Shown here: piece by piece, positions 1-13,267 of the stretch | Position numbering within the stretch: position 1 is the stretch's first letter | Layout: the number at the start of each line of letters is the position of its first letter | NCBI GenBank assembly: GCA_963732655.1 | Contig: CAVTAI010000001.1 | Coordinates: forward strand, 558,001-622,000 | Direction: 5' to 3' | Length of the DNA: 64,000 nucleotides | From: CAVTWS01 sp963732655 | Lineage (GTDB): Bacteria > Actinomycetota > Acidimicrobiia > Acidimicrobiales > SHLQ01 | Program-made: the position numbers and the translations under genes | The notes under the pieces: model-generated | Database searches by the model: none | What the model was told of the DNA's origin: nothing | Seen by the model: the letters and a program-made list of their open reading frames with translations, nothing else

Positions 1-2
1 CC

Positions 3-1043
3 GCCGACGGCACGCTCGACGTCGAGGTGCTGGGCCAGGCCGGGATCCCCATGTCGGGCGTACGCGCCGTCGCCTTGAACGTGACCGCCACCGAATCGAC
101 GGGAGACGGGTTCCTCACTGTGTGGGCGACTGGGCAACCTCGCCCCCTCGCCTCCACCCACAACCTGGGGCCGGGCTCCACGGCGGCGAACCAGGTGATC
201 GTGCCGGTGGGCGACGGTGGCCGGGTGTCGTTCTACAGCCAGGCCGGCACCCACCTCCTCGCCGACGTGGCCGGCTACTTCGTGGCCAGCGGCGCTTCGA
301 GTGGGGGGCGCATCGTGCCGCTGGCGCCTCAACGGCTTCTCGACACACGCGACGGCGGCGCAGCCGTGCCCGGCCCGGGCGCCGTGCTCAACGTGGCCGT
401 GGCGGGCCGGGGCGGCGTGCCGAGCACGGGCGCGGCCGCCGTGATCGTCAACCTCACCGCCACCGAGGCGGCTGCACCGGGGTACGTGACGGCCTTCCCG
501 TCGGGTCAGGCACTGCCGCGGGCGTCCACGCTCAACCTGGAACGAGCCGGACATACAGTGGCCAACCTGGCGATCGTCCCGCTGGGAGCCGACGGCGCCA
601 TCTCGCTCGCCACCCAGGCCAGCGCCCACCTCGTCGTCGACGTGGCCGGCTACATGACCGGCTTCGACGCCGCCGTGTCGGCGGCCGGCCTGTTCGTCCC
701 GGTCACGCCAGCTCGACTGTTCGACACCCGTGAACCGCCGTCACCGGGCCCCGTCGCGGCGGGCGGCGTTCTCACCGTCCCTGTGAGCGGCATTGCCGGG
801 GTCGATGCCTCGGCCGGCGCCGTCGTGATGAACCTCACCGCGACCCAGGCCGCGGCGCCGGGCTACGTCACGGCGTGGCCGTTCGGGCCCATGCCATTGG
901 CGTCGCACCTGAACCTTACGGCGGTCGGCGAGACCCGCCCCAACGCGGTGCTCGTGCCGCTCAGTCCCGGCGGATCGCTGAACCTCACCACCCAGAGCGG
1001 CGCCCACCTCCTCGCCGACGCGGCGGGCTGGATCACCGGCTGA
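3..1043 (+). CDS. Surface/secreted repeat protein, 5'-truncated by window edge
   Basis: The frame is open from base 3 to the TGA at 1041-1043, so the true start lies before the window. The visible 346 residues consist of about three copies of a roughly 110-residue module. Each copy carries LNVTATE or LTATQA, a G-[YF]-[VL]-T strand, an N-L-G/A-N-x-[VI]-[VL]-V-P turn, and a closing 'LLADVAGYF'-type strand, with an 'RLLDTR' or 'RLFDTR' linker between copies. Such modules are common in large exported proteins of Acidimicrobiia and other actinobacteria and look like beta-rich surface or adhesion repeats. No catalytic motif is visible in this part, and the N-terminal domain that would define the function is missing. 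It is followed convergently by the uracil-DNA glycosylase gene. Confidence 0.75.
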   Translation, partial: ADGTLDVEVLGQAGIPMSGVRAVALNVTATESTGDGFLTVWATGQPRPLASTHNLGPGSTAANQVIVPVGDGGRVSFYSQAGTHLLADVAGYFVASGASSGGRIVPLAPQRLLDTRDGGAAVPGPGAVLNVAVAGRGGVPSTGAAAVIVNLTATEAAAPGYVTAFPSGQALPRASTLNLERAGHTVANLAIVPLGADGAISLATQASAHLVVDVAGYMTGFDAAVSAAGLFVPVTPARLFDTREPPSPGPVAAGGVLTVPVSGIAGVDASAGAVVMNLTATQAAAPGYVTAWPFGPMPLASHLNLTAVGETRPNAVLVPLSPGGSLNLTTQSGAHLLADAAGWITG

Positions 1044-1058
1044 ACACCCCGAGCACGG

Positions 1059-1796
1059 TCACCTGTTCGGCAGGCACCAGTCGACGGGAGCTCGGCCCGC
1101 CTGCTCGAGCGCCGCGTTGGCTCGGCTGAACGGTCGACTCCCGAAGAACCCGTTGTGGGCCGACAGCGGCGACGGGTGCGCCGATTCGATCACCGTGTGA
1201 CGGCTCGGATCGATGAGCGCCCGTTTCTTGCGGGCGTACCCACCCCAGAGGATGAACACCACCCGCTCCTCCTTGTCGTTCACGGCTCGAATGATCTGAT
1301 CCGTGAACCGTTCCCAACCCTTCCCCTGGTGGGAGGCGGCCTGGTGGGCCCGCACGGTCAGCACCGCGTTCAGCAGCAGCACTCCCTGCGCGGCCCAGGC
1401 ATCGAGGCAGCCGTGAGCAGGCGGCGGGCAATCGAGATCGGCGTGCAGTTCCTTGAAGATGTTGACCAGGGACGGCGGTGGGGCGACGGGCTGGCGTACG
1501 GAGAAGCACAACCCGTGCGCCTGCCCGGGCCCGTGATAGGGGTCTTGACCCAAGATGAGCACCTTGGTCTCGGCGTACGGGGTCGCGTGCAGCGCGGCGA
1601 ACACCTGGTCAGCCGGTGGGAACACGTCGAAGTGGTCGCGCTCAGCGGCGACGAAGCCCTGCAACTGGGCCCAGTAGGGCTCGGCCAGCTCTCGGCTGAG
1701 CACAGGGTTCCAGTCGGTCTTCGGCACAGCGTTCCCCCAGTTCGGAATCGATTCGTCCGCTGCTATCTTGCCCTGCTGGCGCTGGACGCTGACCAT
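1059..1796 (-). CDS. ung: Uracil-DNA glycosylase (family 1, Ung)
   Basis: The 245-residue product removes uracil from DNA to start base-excision repair. The water-activating motif GQDPYH is at residues 83-88 (Asp85 is the catalytic base), and the minor-groove loop HPSPLSA lies near residue 210. Both are hallmarks of family 1 enzymes, and the length matches the family (about 225-250 residues). I chose the ATG at 1796 because AGAGGG stands 9 nt before it. The frame stays open to a GTG at 1835, but that start has no ribosome binding site and would add a non-conserved tail. The gene is single, convergent with the surface-repeat gene and divergent from the SET-domain gene. Confidence 0.95.
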   Translation of the reverse strand: MVSVQRQQGKIAADESIPNWGNAVPKTDWNPVLSRELAEPYWAQLQGFVAAERDHFDVFPPADQVFAALHATPYAETKVLILGQDPYHGPGQAHGLCFSVRQPVAPPPSLVNIFKELHADLDCPPPAHGCLDAWAAQGVLLLNAVLTVRAHQAASHQGKGWERFTDQIIRAVNDKEERVVFILWGGYARKKRALIDPSRHTVIESAHPSPLSAHNGFFGSRPFSRANAALEQAGRAPVDWCLPNR

Positions 1797-1882
1797 CTCG
1801 TCGTACCCTCTGGCACTCAGTCCACCGCCACGCACGTGTAGGTCCCAGGCTTCGGCCCGGGAGATCCAGAGAGGATCACCAG

Positions 1883-2425
1883 TTGGTCAGCTACCTCGAC
1901 CCCGCTCTCGTCGTTCGCCCCGTCACCGGAGTCGGACTCGGCATGTTCACCGAGCGACCCATCGCCGCCGGCGAGGTCGTCGTGGCGTGGGGCGGCGATG
2001 TCGTGCATCAAGGCCGTTTCGATGAGCTCGACGATCACAGCCGCACCCATTCCTTGCAGATCGACGACGAGTTGTACCTCGTGGCTCCCGCCGACGGTGA
2101 GGACGCGGACTACGTGAACCACTCGTGCGATCCCACGTGCGGGATGTTCGGGGCCACCATGCTCGTCGCCCGTCGGGACATCTCGGCCGGCGAAGAGATC
2201 ACGTTCGACTACGCCATGACCGATTCCACCGACTACGACGAGTTCCCGTGCGCCTGCGGATCGATGCTGTGTCGCGGCATCGTGTCCGGCGCCGATTGGC
2301 GCCGACCCGAACTGTGGGACCGGTACGCCGACGCGTTCTCGCCCTACCTCCAGCGCCGAATCGACTCGCTCCGATCGCGACGGTCGGACGAACCCGCGTC
2401 CGTGCACCCGGGCGCCGGGGGCTGA
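1883..2425 (+). CDS. SET-domain protein (putative lysine methyltransferase)
   Basis: The 180-residue protein has the signature motifs of a SET domain. The N-terminal G-x-G strand is near residues 16-19, NHSCDPTC near 78-85 forms the AdoMet-binding pseudoknot, and GEEITFDYA near 103-111 carries the catalytic Tyr. A Cys-rich post-SET segment (CACGSMLCRG) follows, which in eukaryotic enzymes binds zinc. Bacterial SET proteins are scattered and mostly uncharacterised, and some methylate ribosomal or histone-like proteins. The start is TTG at 1883, supported by GAGGA 7 nt upstream; no ATG or GTG fits the domain start better. The substrate is unknown. The window's Lys-rich histone-like proteins (53558-54031 and 62468-63307) are conceivable targets, but that is speculation. 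Confidence 0.85.
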   Translation: MVSYLDPALVVRPVTGVGLGMFTERPIAAGEVVVAWGGDVVHQGRFDELDDHSRTHSLQIDDELYLVAPADGEDADYVNHSCDPTCGMFGATMLVARRDISAGEEITFDYAMTDSTDYDEFPCACGSMLCRGIVSGADWRRPELWDRYADAFSPYLQRRIDSLRSRRSDEPASVHPGAGG

Positions 2426-2441
2426 TCCGGAGGGCTCGCGG

Positions 2442-3080
2442 TCAGGCCAATTCCGCGGTTCCGAAGGCGACCCCGAAGCGAACACACCAGATGACAACGG
2501 TCCGGTACTGGCTCAGGTCGACATCGGCCGGGACCTCGTAGTTCTGGTTGCCGATGTTGCCGGAGAGGTTGCCGAGGTCGATGAAGTCGTCGTCGAAGTC
2601 GCCATCGGGCGCATCGGGCGAAGCCGTCGACAGGTAGACGTTGAGGTCCGGTCCGTTGTCGGTCTCGAAGTCCTCGAAGCGCAAGAACCGCTGCTCGCTG
2701 CCGTCGGTGAGCACGAGTGCGGTCCCCTCGGTGGGATGCGCCCGGTCGCCGAACTGACCTTGCGCGAGCGTCTGGATGCCGATCGCCGTCTCGCTCTCAG
2801 GACTGTCGGCATCCGAGTCGGCCGCTCCGCTTTCCGCGCTACCAGACGCTGATTCCGCCGCGTCCTCGGAGTCGTCGGGCTCCGCGCCTTCGGAGGTATC
2901 GGGAGCACCCGCCGCCTCGGCGCTGTCGAACTCGGGGATGGCCTCGTCGACCTTGTCGTCGACGAACAGGGTCTGGATCCCGAAGAACCCGAAGGCCAAC
3001 CATGCCACGACGGCGAGACCCACCAGGGCGGCGATCAGAATGACAGGGCGGCGGAGGAGTGACGTACTGGACATACTCAC
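2442..3080 (-). CDS. Membrane-anchored DM13-domain protein
   Basis: The 212-residue protein has a single N-terminal transmembrane segment (about residues 12-34), then an extracytoplasmic linker very rich in Asp, Glu, Ser and Ala (about 45-100). A C-terminal domain of about 110 residues matches the DM13 pattern, including GPDLNVYLS, a 'G.LSGNIGNQNYEVP' strand and the conserved WCVRF with its single Cys. DM13 is predicted to be a redox or electron-transfer domain; its partner is unknown. The gene is divergent from the lipoprotein gene at 3197, so the roughly 116-bp gap between them should hold both promoters. Confidence 0.82.
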   Translation of the reverse strand: MSMSSTSLLRRPVILIAALVGLAVVAWLAFGFFGIQTLFVDDKVDEAIPEFDSAEAAGAPDTSEGAEPDDSEDAAESASGSAESGAADSDADSPESETAIGIQTLAQGQFGDRAHPTEGTALVLTDGSEQRFLRFEDFETDNGPDLNVYLSTASPDAPDGDFDDDFIDLGNLSGNIGNQNYEVPADVDLSQYRTVVIWCVRFGVAFGTAELA

Positions 3081-3196
3081 CGAACCGCCGAGCGACGACG
3101 GTCATTCCCGAACTCCGTCGGCGGTCAATTCGGCGCTCGGCTGGCCGATGGTGTTGGTGGGCGTTTGGGCGAGACCGAGCCATCCCAGGAGTGTCG

Positions 3197-3799
3197 ATGA
3201 CGCAGCGCAACCGATGGAGGGTGGTGGTGGGCCTCGTGGTCCTCATCGCCCTACCAGGCTGCGGCGACGACGCCGTTCACGCCGACCCGATCGGTGACCT
3301 GCCGGAGGTCACGGGTGTCTCCAGCGAGTCCGCGCCGGTCGATGCCATCGCGTTCAGCGATCCCATCTTCGATGTGGCCCGCCTCGGTCGCGACGCCATC
3401 TGCAGCCTCGTGACGGCCGAGGACGTCGTCACGGTCACCAGCTCGACGCCGGAGGCCGAAGCGACGTACCGCTCGCTCGACGGTGTGGGGACCAGTTGCC
3501 TGCACTACGACGCGGTGTCGTTCGACCTGCTCGTCCGGGTCGAGATCGACGAGATCGCGTATGACGACCTCCGCCTGCTGTACACCGATGAGGACCTGGC
3601 GACCTTCGCCGACTGTTCGATCGCAAACCGCCCGGCGCTGTGTGTCGAGCCCTACGAGTCCGAGGGGTTCCAGTTCGGGGCGACCACGATCGTCCAGATC
3701 GACGGACCGTTCGGGCCCGCTCTTCTCCTCACCGCGCCGACCGCCGACGCCACGATCACGCTGGCCGAGATCGCTTTGGGTCGCCTCGACCAACTCTGA
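3197..3799 (+). CDS. Putative lipoprotein of unknown function
   Basis: The 200-residue protein has a short basic N-terminus, a hydrophobic stretch and the lipobox L-P-G-C at about residues 17-20, so it is probably attached to the outer face of the membrane. The mature part has four further Cys that could form disulfides, and no domain I recognise. It loosely resembles small actinobacterial DUF3558-like lipoproteins, which I cannot confirm. The ATG at 3197 follows AGGAG with a 5-nt spacer. The frame is open upstream to 3059, but that extension is Arg-rich and overlaps the divergent promoter region. It is followed on the same strand by the DUF4916 gene. Confidence 0.75.
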   Translation: MTQRNRWRVVVGLVVLIALPGCGDDAVHADPIGDLPEVTGVSSESAPVDAIAFSDPIFDVARLGRDAICSLVTAEDVVTVTSSTPEAEATYRSLDGVGTSCLHYDAVSFDLLVRVEIDEIAYDDLRLLYTDEDLATFADCSIANRPALCVEPYESEGFQFGATTIVQIDGPFGPALLLTAPTADATITLAEIALGRLDQL

Positions 3800-3896
3800 G
3801 ATCCAGTCGGCCAAACGGTCCCGCCACCAGTCGTCGGTGTGACGTCCGGAACCGGTCCCGCCTACGACGGCCCCGGTCTGCCACACTGATCTGACG

Positions 3897-4436
3897 ATGA
3901 GCTCGATCGACCCCGATGTCATGACGAACTGGTTGTCCCCCACCGATCTGGAGGTGGTGCGCGGGCGTATGCCCATCGTCTACGTCGATGCCGTTCCCGT
4001 CCGCCTCGACGAGCTCGGTTCGGTTACCCATGTCGGGTTGCTGTTACGGATGCTGGCCGACGGTACGGTCACGCGCGCCGTGGTGAGTGGGCGGGTCATG
4101 TACGGAGAAACGCTGCGGCAGGCCCTCATGCGCCACCTCGTCAAAGACCTCGGAACGGCATCGCGGCCCCAGATTCCGGTGTCGCCGACCCCCTTCACGA
4201 TCGTCGAGTACTTCCCGGACCCCGGTATCACCGGATTCCACGACCCTCGCCAACACGCCGTCAGCTTGGCCTATGTCGTTCCTGTGCCGGGAGACTGCCT
4301 ACCGTCGAGCGATTTCCTCGACGTCGCCTGGGTCACACCGGAAGAGGCGGTCAGCAAAGCGGTCCGGAACGAGATGACCGCGGGCCACGATCGTCTCGTC
4401 CGCTTGGCGCTGGCCCACTGTGGTCGGCTGCTCTGA
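3897..4436 (+). CDS. DUF4916 / Nudix-like family protein
   Basis: The 179-residue protein closely matches the actinobacterial DUF4916 family, which has a Nudix-like fold. Family-typical segments are the start 'VRGRMPIVYVDAVPVR', 'VGLLLRM', 'VSGRVMYGETLRQALMRHL', 'FTIVEYFPDPG', 'HDPRQHAVSLAYVVPV' and a terminal 'WVTPEEA'. A canonical Nudix box (GX5EX7REUXEEXGU) is not present, so pyrophosphohydrolase activity should not be assumed. The ATG at 3897 begins the conserved region after a short leader of about 20 residues. It is convergent with fumC, whose stop lies 31 bp away. The function is unknown. Confidence 0.8.
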   Translation: MSSIDPDVMTNWLSPTDLEVVRGRMPIVYVDAVPVRLDELGSVTHVGLLLRMLADGTVTRAVVSGRVMYGETLRQALMRHLVKDLGTASRPQIPVSPTPFTIVEYFPDPGITGFHDPRQHAVSLAYVVPVPGDCLPSSDFLDVAWVTPEEAVSKAVRNEMTAGHDRLVRLALAHCGRLL

Positions 4437-4467
4437 ACAACGCCCATCGTCGTCGCTGACCTCGACC

Positions 4468-5874
4468 TCACTCCGAGGTACCGGCGAGGTGCCCCCGGGC
4501 CAGACGTTCAACATCGAGAAGGAGCCGAGCCTCGGGTTCGGGGAGAAGCCCCGAGGCGACGACGACATCGAGCACGCTCGAACGGTCGCGGCGGGCGGCC
4601 GCCACAACGTCGGCGGCCGCCTGATAGCCGATCCGCGGTGCCAACACTGTGGCCAGTACCGGATTCTGCTCGGCCCGCCTTCGAAGTTCAGCGACATCGA
4701 CGACCAGACCGGACAGACACCGGTGGTCGAGCACGCGCAGACCCCTGGTCAACAACCCGATGGCGTCGAGGAGGTTCACGCCGATCACCGGCATCATCAC
4801 GTTCAGCTGGAAGTTGCTCTGCGTGGCGGCGAACGCCACGGCCGCATCGTGCCCCATTACCTGCGCACAGACCTGGCTGACCACCTCGGGCACGACCGGG
4901 TTGACCTTGCCGGGCATGATGGACGAACCGGGCGCAATGACCGGCAGATCGATCTCGGCCAGGCCGGCCGTGGGCCCTGACGACATCCATCGCAGGTCAG
5001 TCGCCATTCGGTGGATCGACGTGGCGATCACCCGCAACACTCCCGAAAGCTCGAGCAACGCGTCCCGGCCGCTCTGGGCCTCGAATCGATCGGTGGGCAC
5101 CCGGAACGCCTCACCCTCGATCACCGACAATCGTTCCAGCACCCGCGGCGCAAACTCTGGTGGAGCGTTCACTCCGGTGCCCACGGCGGTTCCCCCGAGG
5201 GGCAGCTCCCGCAGCCGGTGTCGGGCATCCGACAGACGATCACGGCCCAATCGCATCGCGGCCGCGTAACCCGCCAGCTCCTGTCCCAGGGTGACCGGCA
5301 TCGCGTCTTGGAGGTGGGTCCGACCGGTCTTCACCACGCTGTCGAATCTGGTGGCCTGCGCGGCGAGAGTCCGCTCGATCTCGCTCAAGGCCGGGACGAG
5401 CTCGACCCGAAGCTCTCGCAGGACCGCCAGGTGCAACGCCGACGGGAACACGTCGTTCGACGATTGGGACGCGTTGACGTGATCGTTCGGATGGACCGCC
5501 CGGCCGAGCGACTCCGACGCCAGGAAGGCGACCACTTCGTTCACGTTCATGTTCGACGACGTCCCGGACCCGCTCTGGAACATGTCGAGCGGAAACTCGG
5601 AGGCCCACTCCCCCTCCGCTATCTGTCGGGAGACCCGGTGCACGGCTGCCGCCACCTCGGCATCGACGCCCGAGACGCCGAGCTCGTGGTTCACCACGGC
5701 CGCCTCGGCCTTGATCGTGGCGATCGCTGAGATCACCGCAGGTGGCATGCGACGCCCGGAAACAGCAAAGGCCTCGAGCGTGCGTTGGGTCGATGCCCCC
5801 CAGCGGGCACCCGGGGAGATCGGCACTGTGCCGAGGGAGTCCGTGGCCCGGCGAGATCGTTTCGCGCTCATCAC
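4468..5874 (-). CDS. fumC: Fumarate hydratase class II
   Basis: The 468-residue enzyme interconverts fumarate and L-malate in the TCA cycle in the cytoplasm. The superfamily signature GSSIMPGKVNP is near residues 322-332. The other conserved blocks are GSGTSSNMNVNE (about 107-118), SQSSNDVFPSA, KTGRTHLQDA (with the catalytic His) and FEAQS. The length matches class II fumarases. The start is GTG at 5874 or the ATG just after it. The SSB-like gene ends with TGA at 5876-5878, one base before this start, so the two are translationally coupled and probably co-transcribed. Aspartase and other superfamily members share the folds, but the residues around the SSN and GSS loops favour fumarase. Confidence 0.95.
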   Translation of the reverse strand: MMSAKRSRRATDSLGTVPISPGARWGASTQRTLEAFAVSGRRMPPAVISAIATIKAEAAVVNHELGVSGVDAEVAAAVHRVSRQIAEGEWASEFPLDMFQSGSGTSSNMNVNEVVAFLASESLGRAVHPNDHVNASQSSNDVFPSALHLAVLRELRVELVPALSEIERTLAAQATRFDSVVKTGRTHLQDAMPVTLGQELAGYAAAMRLGRDRLSDARHRLRELPLGGTAVGTGVNAPPEFAPRVLERLSVIEGEAFRVPTDRFEAQSGRDALLELSGVLRVIATSIHRMATDLRWMSSGPTAGLAEIDLPVIAPGSSIMPGKVNPVVPEVVSQVCAQVMGHDAAVAFAATQSNFQLNVMMPVIGVNLLDAIGLLTRGLRVLDHRCLSGLVVDVAELRRRAEQNPVLATVLAPRIGYQAAADVVAAARRDRSSVLDVVVASGLLPEPEARLLLDVERLARGHLAGTSE

Positions 5875-5875
5875 A

Positions 5876-6220
5876 TCACCCTACGTGCGTCACGATCTCG
5901 GCTGTCCTGCCGAGCAGGCGGCTGACGCGCGCCGTCTCGGAAGCTCGCAGAATGTCCGCAGCAACGACCTCGGTGCGGCTGGCCAGCGAGCCGCCCGCCC
6001 GGAAGAAGCGGCGCTGGACGCGGCCCACGACGACGATGCGATCATCGACGCGGAGCTTGCGCATCACCGCGGTCGGGTCATGACGCACGACCGGCACGGA
6101 GTCGGCCGGTCCATCGCTGCGGGCGATGTTCACCTGGAGATCCATGACCTCCTCGCCGGACGGGAGTGTGCGGATGACAGGATCGGCCGACACGCGGCCT
6201 TGAAGGATGACGATGTTCAC
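5876..6220 (-). CDS. Short single-stranded DNA-binding-like (OB-fold) protein
   Basis: This 114-residue protein resembles the OB-fold of bacterial SSB: an 'NIVILQGRVSADPVIRTLPSGEEVMDLQV' start (split here by convention), a variable loop and a 'DDRIVVVGRVQRRFF' strand. It lacks the long acidic C-terminal tail and the DDDIPF tip of the main replicative SSB, so it is probably a paralog such as a competence- or repair-associated SSB. The GTG start at 6220 has GAGG 8 nt upstream. The ORF continues further 5' but only through low-quality sequence. The stop lies just before fumC, suggesting shared transcription. The link between an SSB paralog and fumarase has no obvious logic. Confidence 0.8.
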   Translation of the reverse strand: MNIVILQGRVSADPVIRTLPSGEEVMDLQVNIARSDGPADSVPVVRHDPTAVMRKLRVDDRIVVVGRVQRRFFRAGGSLASRTEVVAADILRASETARVSRLLGRTAEIVTHVG

Positions 6221-6369
6221 GGGAGCGACCTCGAGAGGTGGTGGGATGCAGGCCGCGATGGCGAATGACCTGCAGCCTCGCGCCGGGGTGTGACACGGCG
6301 CGAGGAAACCGGGCGGTCGAATCGCCGTCCGACGGTCGCTGCCGGCGTTTGCGCCCGACGAGTGCGAGC

Positions 6370-7725
6370 TCAGCTCAAGGCGCCGAGCCGCAACGCCGTG
6401 TCGGCGAACTCCGGGTCGTGGCGCAGGATCCACGTGAACAGGTCTCGAGCCCGCGGGGTGGCGCCCGAACGCTCGTAGAGGTCAGCCAAGGCGTAGGCGC
6501 GCCGCAGATGGTAGGAGCGCGGTTTGGCGACCGTCTTCCACCCTCGTTCGAGCTCCCGGATCGCCTCGATGAGCAGCCCCCGGTCAGCCATCGCGCCGGC
6601 GGAGACAATCCGGCCCTCGATCACCAGTTCAGGGTGCGGCGACACCAGCCGCAACTCTTCCCACAACTCGTCGACGGCAGTCCAGTCCTTCCGGGCCCGG
6701 TAGCAGTCCGCCAGCACGGGATGCTGCTCGGTACTGCCCGTCAGCGCCCGGAACGCCTCCAGCTCGCTGATGGCCTGAGCCCATTGGCCGAGCCGGTAGT
6801 AGCTGAGACCGAGCAACTCTCGGACATCTGGTGCATCCGGAGCCTCTTCGGCGATCGGGCGCAGGATCCGGCGGCTGTCTTGAAAGCGGTCGGCGGCGAA
6901 CGCCCGCGCCGCCTCCTCCAGACGCGAGGCCAACCGAGCCCCTCGTTCGCGTCCCAAGATCCTCGTCAGAGCGTCGGAAGCAGGCTCCTCCGACGATCGA
7001 GGGCGAAGCGGCGGCCGGGTTGCCGCCTTGCGGTTCGCCTTGGCCGGCGCCTCGACTCGCGGCGGGACTGGCGCGCCATCACGTCGCACGATTCGCGGTT
7101 TGTCGGGGCGCGGGCGCGCCGGAGCCACGGCCTCGTCAGACACGGGAGACGGCCCGCGCCCTCCGACGGGTCCACGACCAGGTCCCCGACTCGACACTCC
7201 GGTGGGTCCCCGACCGGTGTCGTTTCCGGGGCCACGAAAACCTCCTCGGGCCTCCTCGGAGGAGCTGCGTGAGCGGTCCGTACGGGCGTCACGATCGCCG
7301 AACCGACCATCGGGTCGGGGTCCGGCGTCTCGAGGTCCGACGTCTCGACCGCTCGAGCGTGTCCCGGCACGGCCGGCGGCCGGGCGATCATTCAACGACG
7401 GTCGACCACCAGGTCGACGTTCATCGGCGCGTGCCGAACCGGCCCTCGCTCCGGCTCGACCGATCCCGGAACGAGACGTACCCGGCCGACCGCCATCGGG
7501 CCGACGGGTGTCCGAACCGGAACCTCCGCGATCCGACTCCGACCGGCGCGTCCCGCCTCGACTTGGCTCACCACGCCCGGCGAGACCACCAGTGCCGCCA
7601 CGACGGTCACCGCCGCCCCGGGGATCGAACTCCTCCTCGGTCACCTTTCGAGCACCTCGCCGAGCCACCGAACCGAGCGGCGCACGACCGCCGGGACGTT
7701 TGGAGGAGGACCCCGGAGCAGCCAT
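6370..7725 (-). CDS. TPR-repeat protein with long basic Arg/Gly-rich N-terminus
   Basis: The 451-residue protein has two parts. Residues 1 to about 230 are low-complexity, rich in Arg, Gly, Pro, Asp and Ser and strongly basic, so probably disordered and possibly nucleic-acid binding. Residues from about 240 to the end form helical tetratricopeptide-like repeats, with phrases such as 'APDVRELLGLSYYRLGQW', 'HPVLADCYRARKDW' and a 'YALADLYERSG' helix. It is probably a cytoplasmic adaptor; the partner is unknown. I chose the ATG at 7725, because the open frame upstream runs backwards through the rRNA terminator and 5S gene. This gene lies directly downstream of the rRNA operon on the same strand, separated by its terminator. 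Confidence 0.75.
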   Translation of the reverse strand: MAAPGSSSKRPGGRAPLGSVARRGARKVTEEEFDPRGGGDRRGGTGGLAGRGEPSRGGTRRSESDRGGSGSDTRRPDGGRPGTSRSGIGRAGARAGSARADERRPGGRPSLNDRPAAGRAGTRSSGRDVGPRDAGPRPDGRFGDRDARTDRSRSSSEEARGGFRGPGNDTGRGPTGVSSRGPGRGPVGGRGPSPVSDEAVAPARPRPDKPRIVRRDGAPVPPRVEAPAKANRKAATRPPLRPRSSEEPASDALTRILGRERGARLASRLEEAARAFAADRFQDSRRILRPIAEEAPDAPDVRELLGLSYYRLGQWAQAISELEAFRALTGSTEQHPVLADCYRARKDWTAVDELWEELRLVSPHPELVIEGRIVSAGAMADRGLLIEAIRELERGWKTVAKPRSYHLRRAYALADLYERSGATPRARDLFTWILRHDPEFADTALRLGALS

Positions 7726-7804
7726 GACGGGCAAGCCTACCGACCGCAATCGTTCACCGAGCCCCGGGCAGATGGGTACTTGACACACACTCACCGACGC
7801 GCCA

Positions 7805-7844
7805 AGCCCAAAACGGCAACAGGAGGCCCCGAAGGGCCTCCTGT
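7805..7844 (-). terminator. Rho-independent terminator of the rRNA operon
   Basis: On the minus strand an 11-bp perfect stem (ACAGGAGGCCC / GGGCCTCCTGT, positions 7844-7834 and 7829-7819) closes on a UUCG tetraloop and is followed by TGCCGTTTT. It lies about 10 bp beyond the 5S 3' end, as expected for rrn termination. Confidence 0.88.
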
Positions 7845-7854
7845 CACAAGCGAA

Positions 7855-7972
<118 letters not shown>

Positions 7973-7998
7973 TCAGTTGTCAACGACGGCGCACCGTC

Positions 7999-8026
7999 GA
8001 GAACTCCATAGCGAACACGAGCACCT
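7999..8026 (-). other. 3' arm of the 23S rRNA processing stem
   Basis: This 28-nt segment is complementary to 11120-11147 at 25 of 28 positions. The two arms flank the 23S gene, so in the transcript they would form a long helix looping out 23S, the classical RNase III target. This arm lies between 23S and 5S. Confidence 0.85.
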
Positions 8027-8044
8027 CACCGTCGTTGGTGAGTA

Positions 8045-11105
<3,061 letters not shown>

Positions 11106-11119
11106 CTCTTGACAAATAA

Positions 11120-11147
11120 AGATGCTCGTGTTCGCTATGCAATTCTC
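11120..11147 (-). other. 5' arm of the 23S rRNA processing stem
   Basis: It is complementary to 7999-8026 (25 of 28 positions, the exceptions being two transitions and one transversion). It lies 15-40 nt upstream of the 23S 5' end in the transcript. Confidence 0.85.
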
Positions 11148-11155
11148 AACGAGCA
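11139..11155 (-). promoter_or_regulatory. boxA-like antitermination element before 23S
   Basis: On the minus strand TGCTCGTTGAGAA resembles the NusB/S10 boxA core TGCTCTTTAACAA. It sits in the spacer ahead of 23S, where many bacteria carry a second boxA. Confidence 0.55.
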
Positions 11156-11264
11156 GTGCACCGACCCGGGAATACCCGGCCGGCGGGCGTGCTGCACCAG
11201 GGCCGATCGACGAAGGCCGACGGGCTCGGGGCAGGAACGCCGCGAGGACGCACACTTGCGCCCA

Positions 11265-11284
11265 GAAAACAGAAGAGAGGATGC
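11265..11284 (-). other. 3' arm of the 16S rRNA processing stem
   Basis: This 20-nt segment is complementary to the leader segment 13101-13120 at 19 of 20 positions. The two flank the 16S gene and would pair in the precursor to form the RNase III processing stalk. Confidence 0.88.
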
Positions 11285-11390
11285 CGAAGCCCTTTCGAAG
11301 ATCGACGTGGCCGAAGCCAACAGACGAACTTTCGATCAGACGCCGAATAACCAGTGACCAACTAGTAGTCGTGCCCTATTTGGGCAGACT

Positions 11391-12914
<1,524 letters not shown>

Positions 12915-13100
12915 ATCTCGTACCCCGGTAGATAACCGGAGCCGTTGATCGTTTGGCCGGGCCGAAGCCCGGGCGAGTTTGTGTACCTGTTCGCACCAGT
13001 CTTAGGGTGACCGGTGGCTCTATGGTACGGAATTGCATTCGTTTGTATGGGTCGCTGCATGGTGACTCGCATCACCGGCGCAACGCCCGCACTGGCTTTT

Positions 13101-13120
13101 GCGTCCTCTCTTCTGTTTTC
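13101..13120 (-). other. 5' arm of the 16S rRNA processing stem
   Basis: On the minus strand GAAAACAGAAGAGAGGACGC is complementary to 11265-11284 except for one position. It lies about 190 nt upstream of mature 16S and overlaps the end of the boxA-like element. Confidence 0.88.
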
Positions 13121-13128
13121 AAGGAGCA
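13113..13128 (-). promoter_or_regulatory. boxA-like antitermination element in the rrn leader
   Basis: TGCTCCTTGAAAACAG on the minus strand matches the boxA core TGCTCTTTAACAA at most positions. It directly precedes the processing stem, as in other rrn leaders. Confidence 0.55.
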
Positions 13129-13238
13129 CGTGAAGCCGAACTCGACTTCGGACACGCAGAGGCTGAGCCTCCGGTGGTGCCTGCCTCCCCCGACTGAGCG
13201 GCCTGTGCGGCTCGCAAGCCCGTGGGGGGCGAGGGACA

Positions 13239-13267
13239 ACCATATCCAGCCCCCACCAAAGCGTCAA
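13239..13267 (-). promoter_or_regulatory. rRNA operon promoter (-35 TTGACG, 17 bp, -10 TATGGT)
   Basis: On the minus strand TTGACG (13267-13262) and TATGGT (13244-13239) are separated by exactly 17 bp. Both elements are close to consensus for the principal sigma factor. Transcription would start near 13232, leaving a leader of about 320 nt before 16S. A second, weaker promoter further downstream cannot be excluded. Confidence 0.75.
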
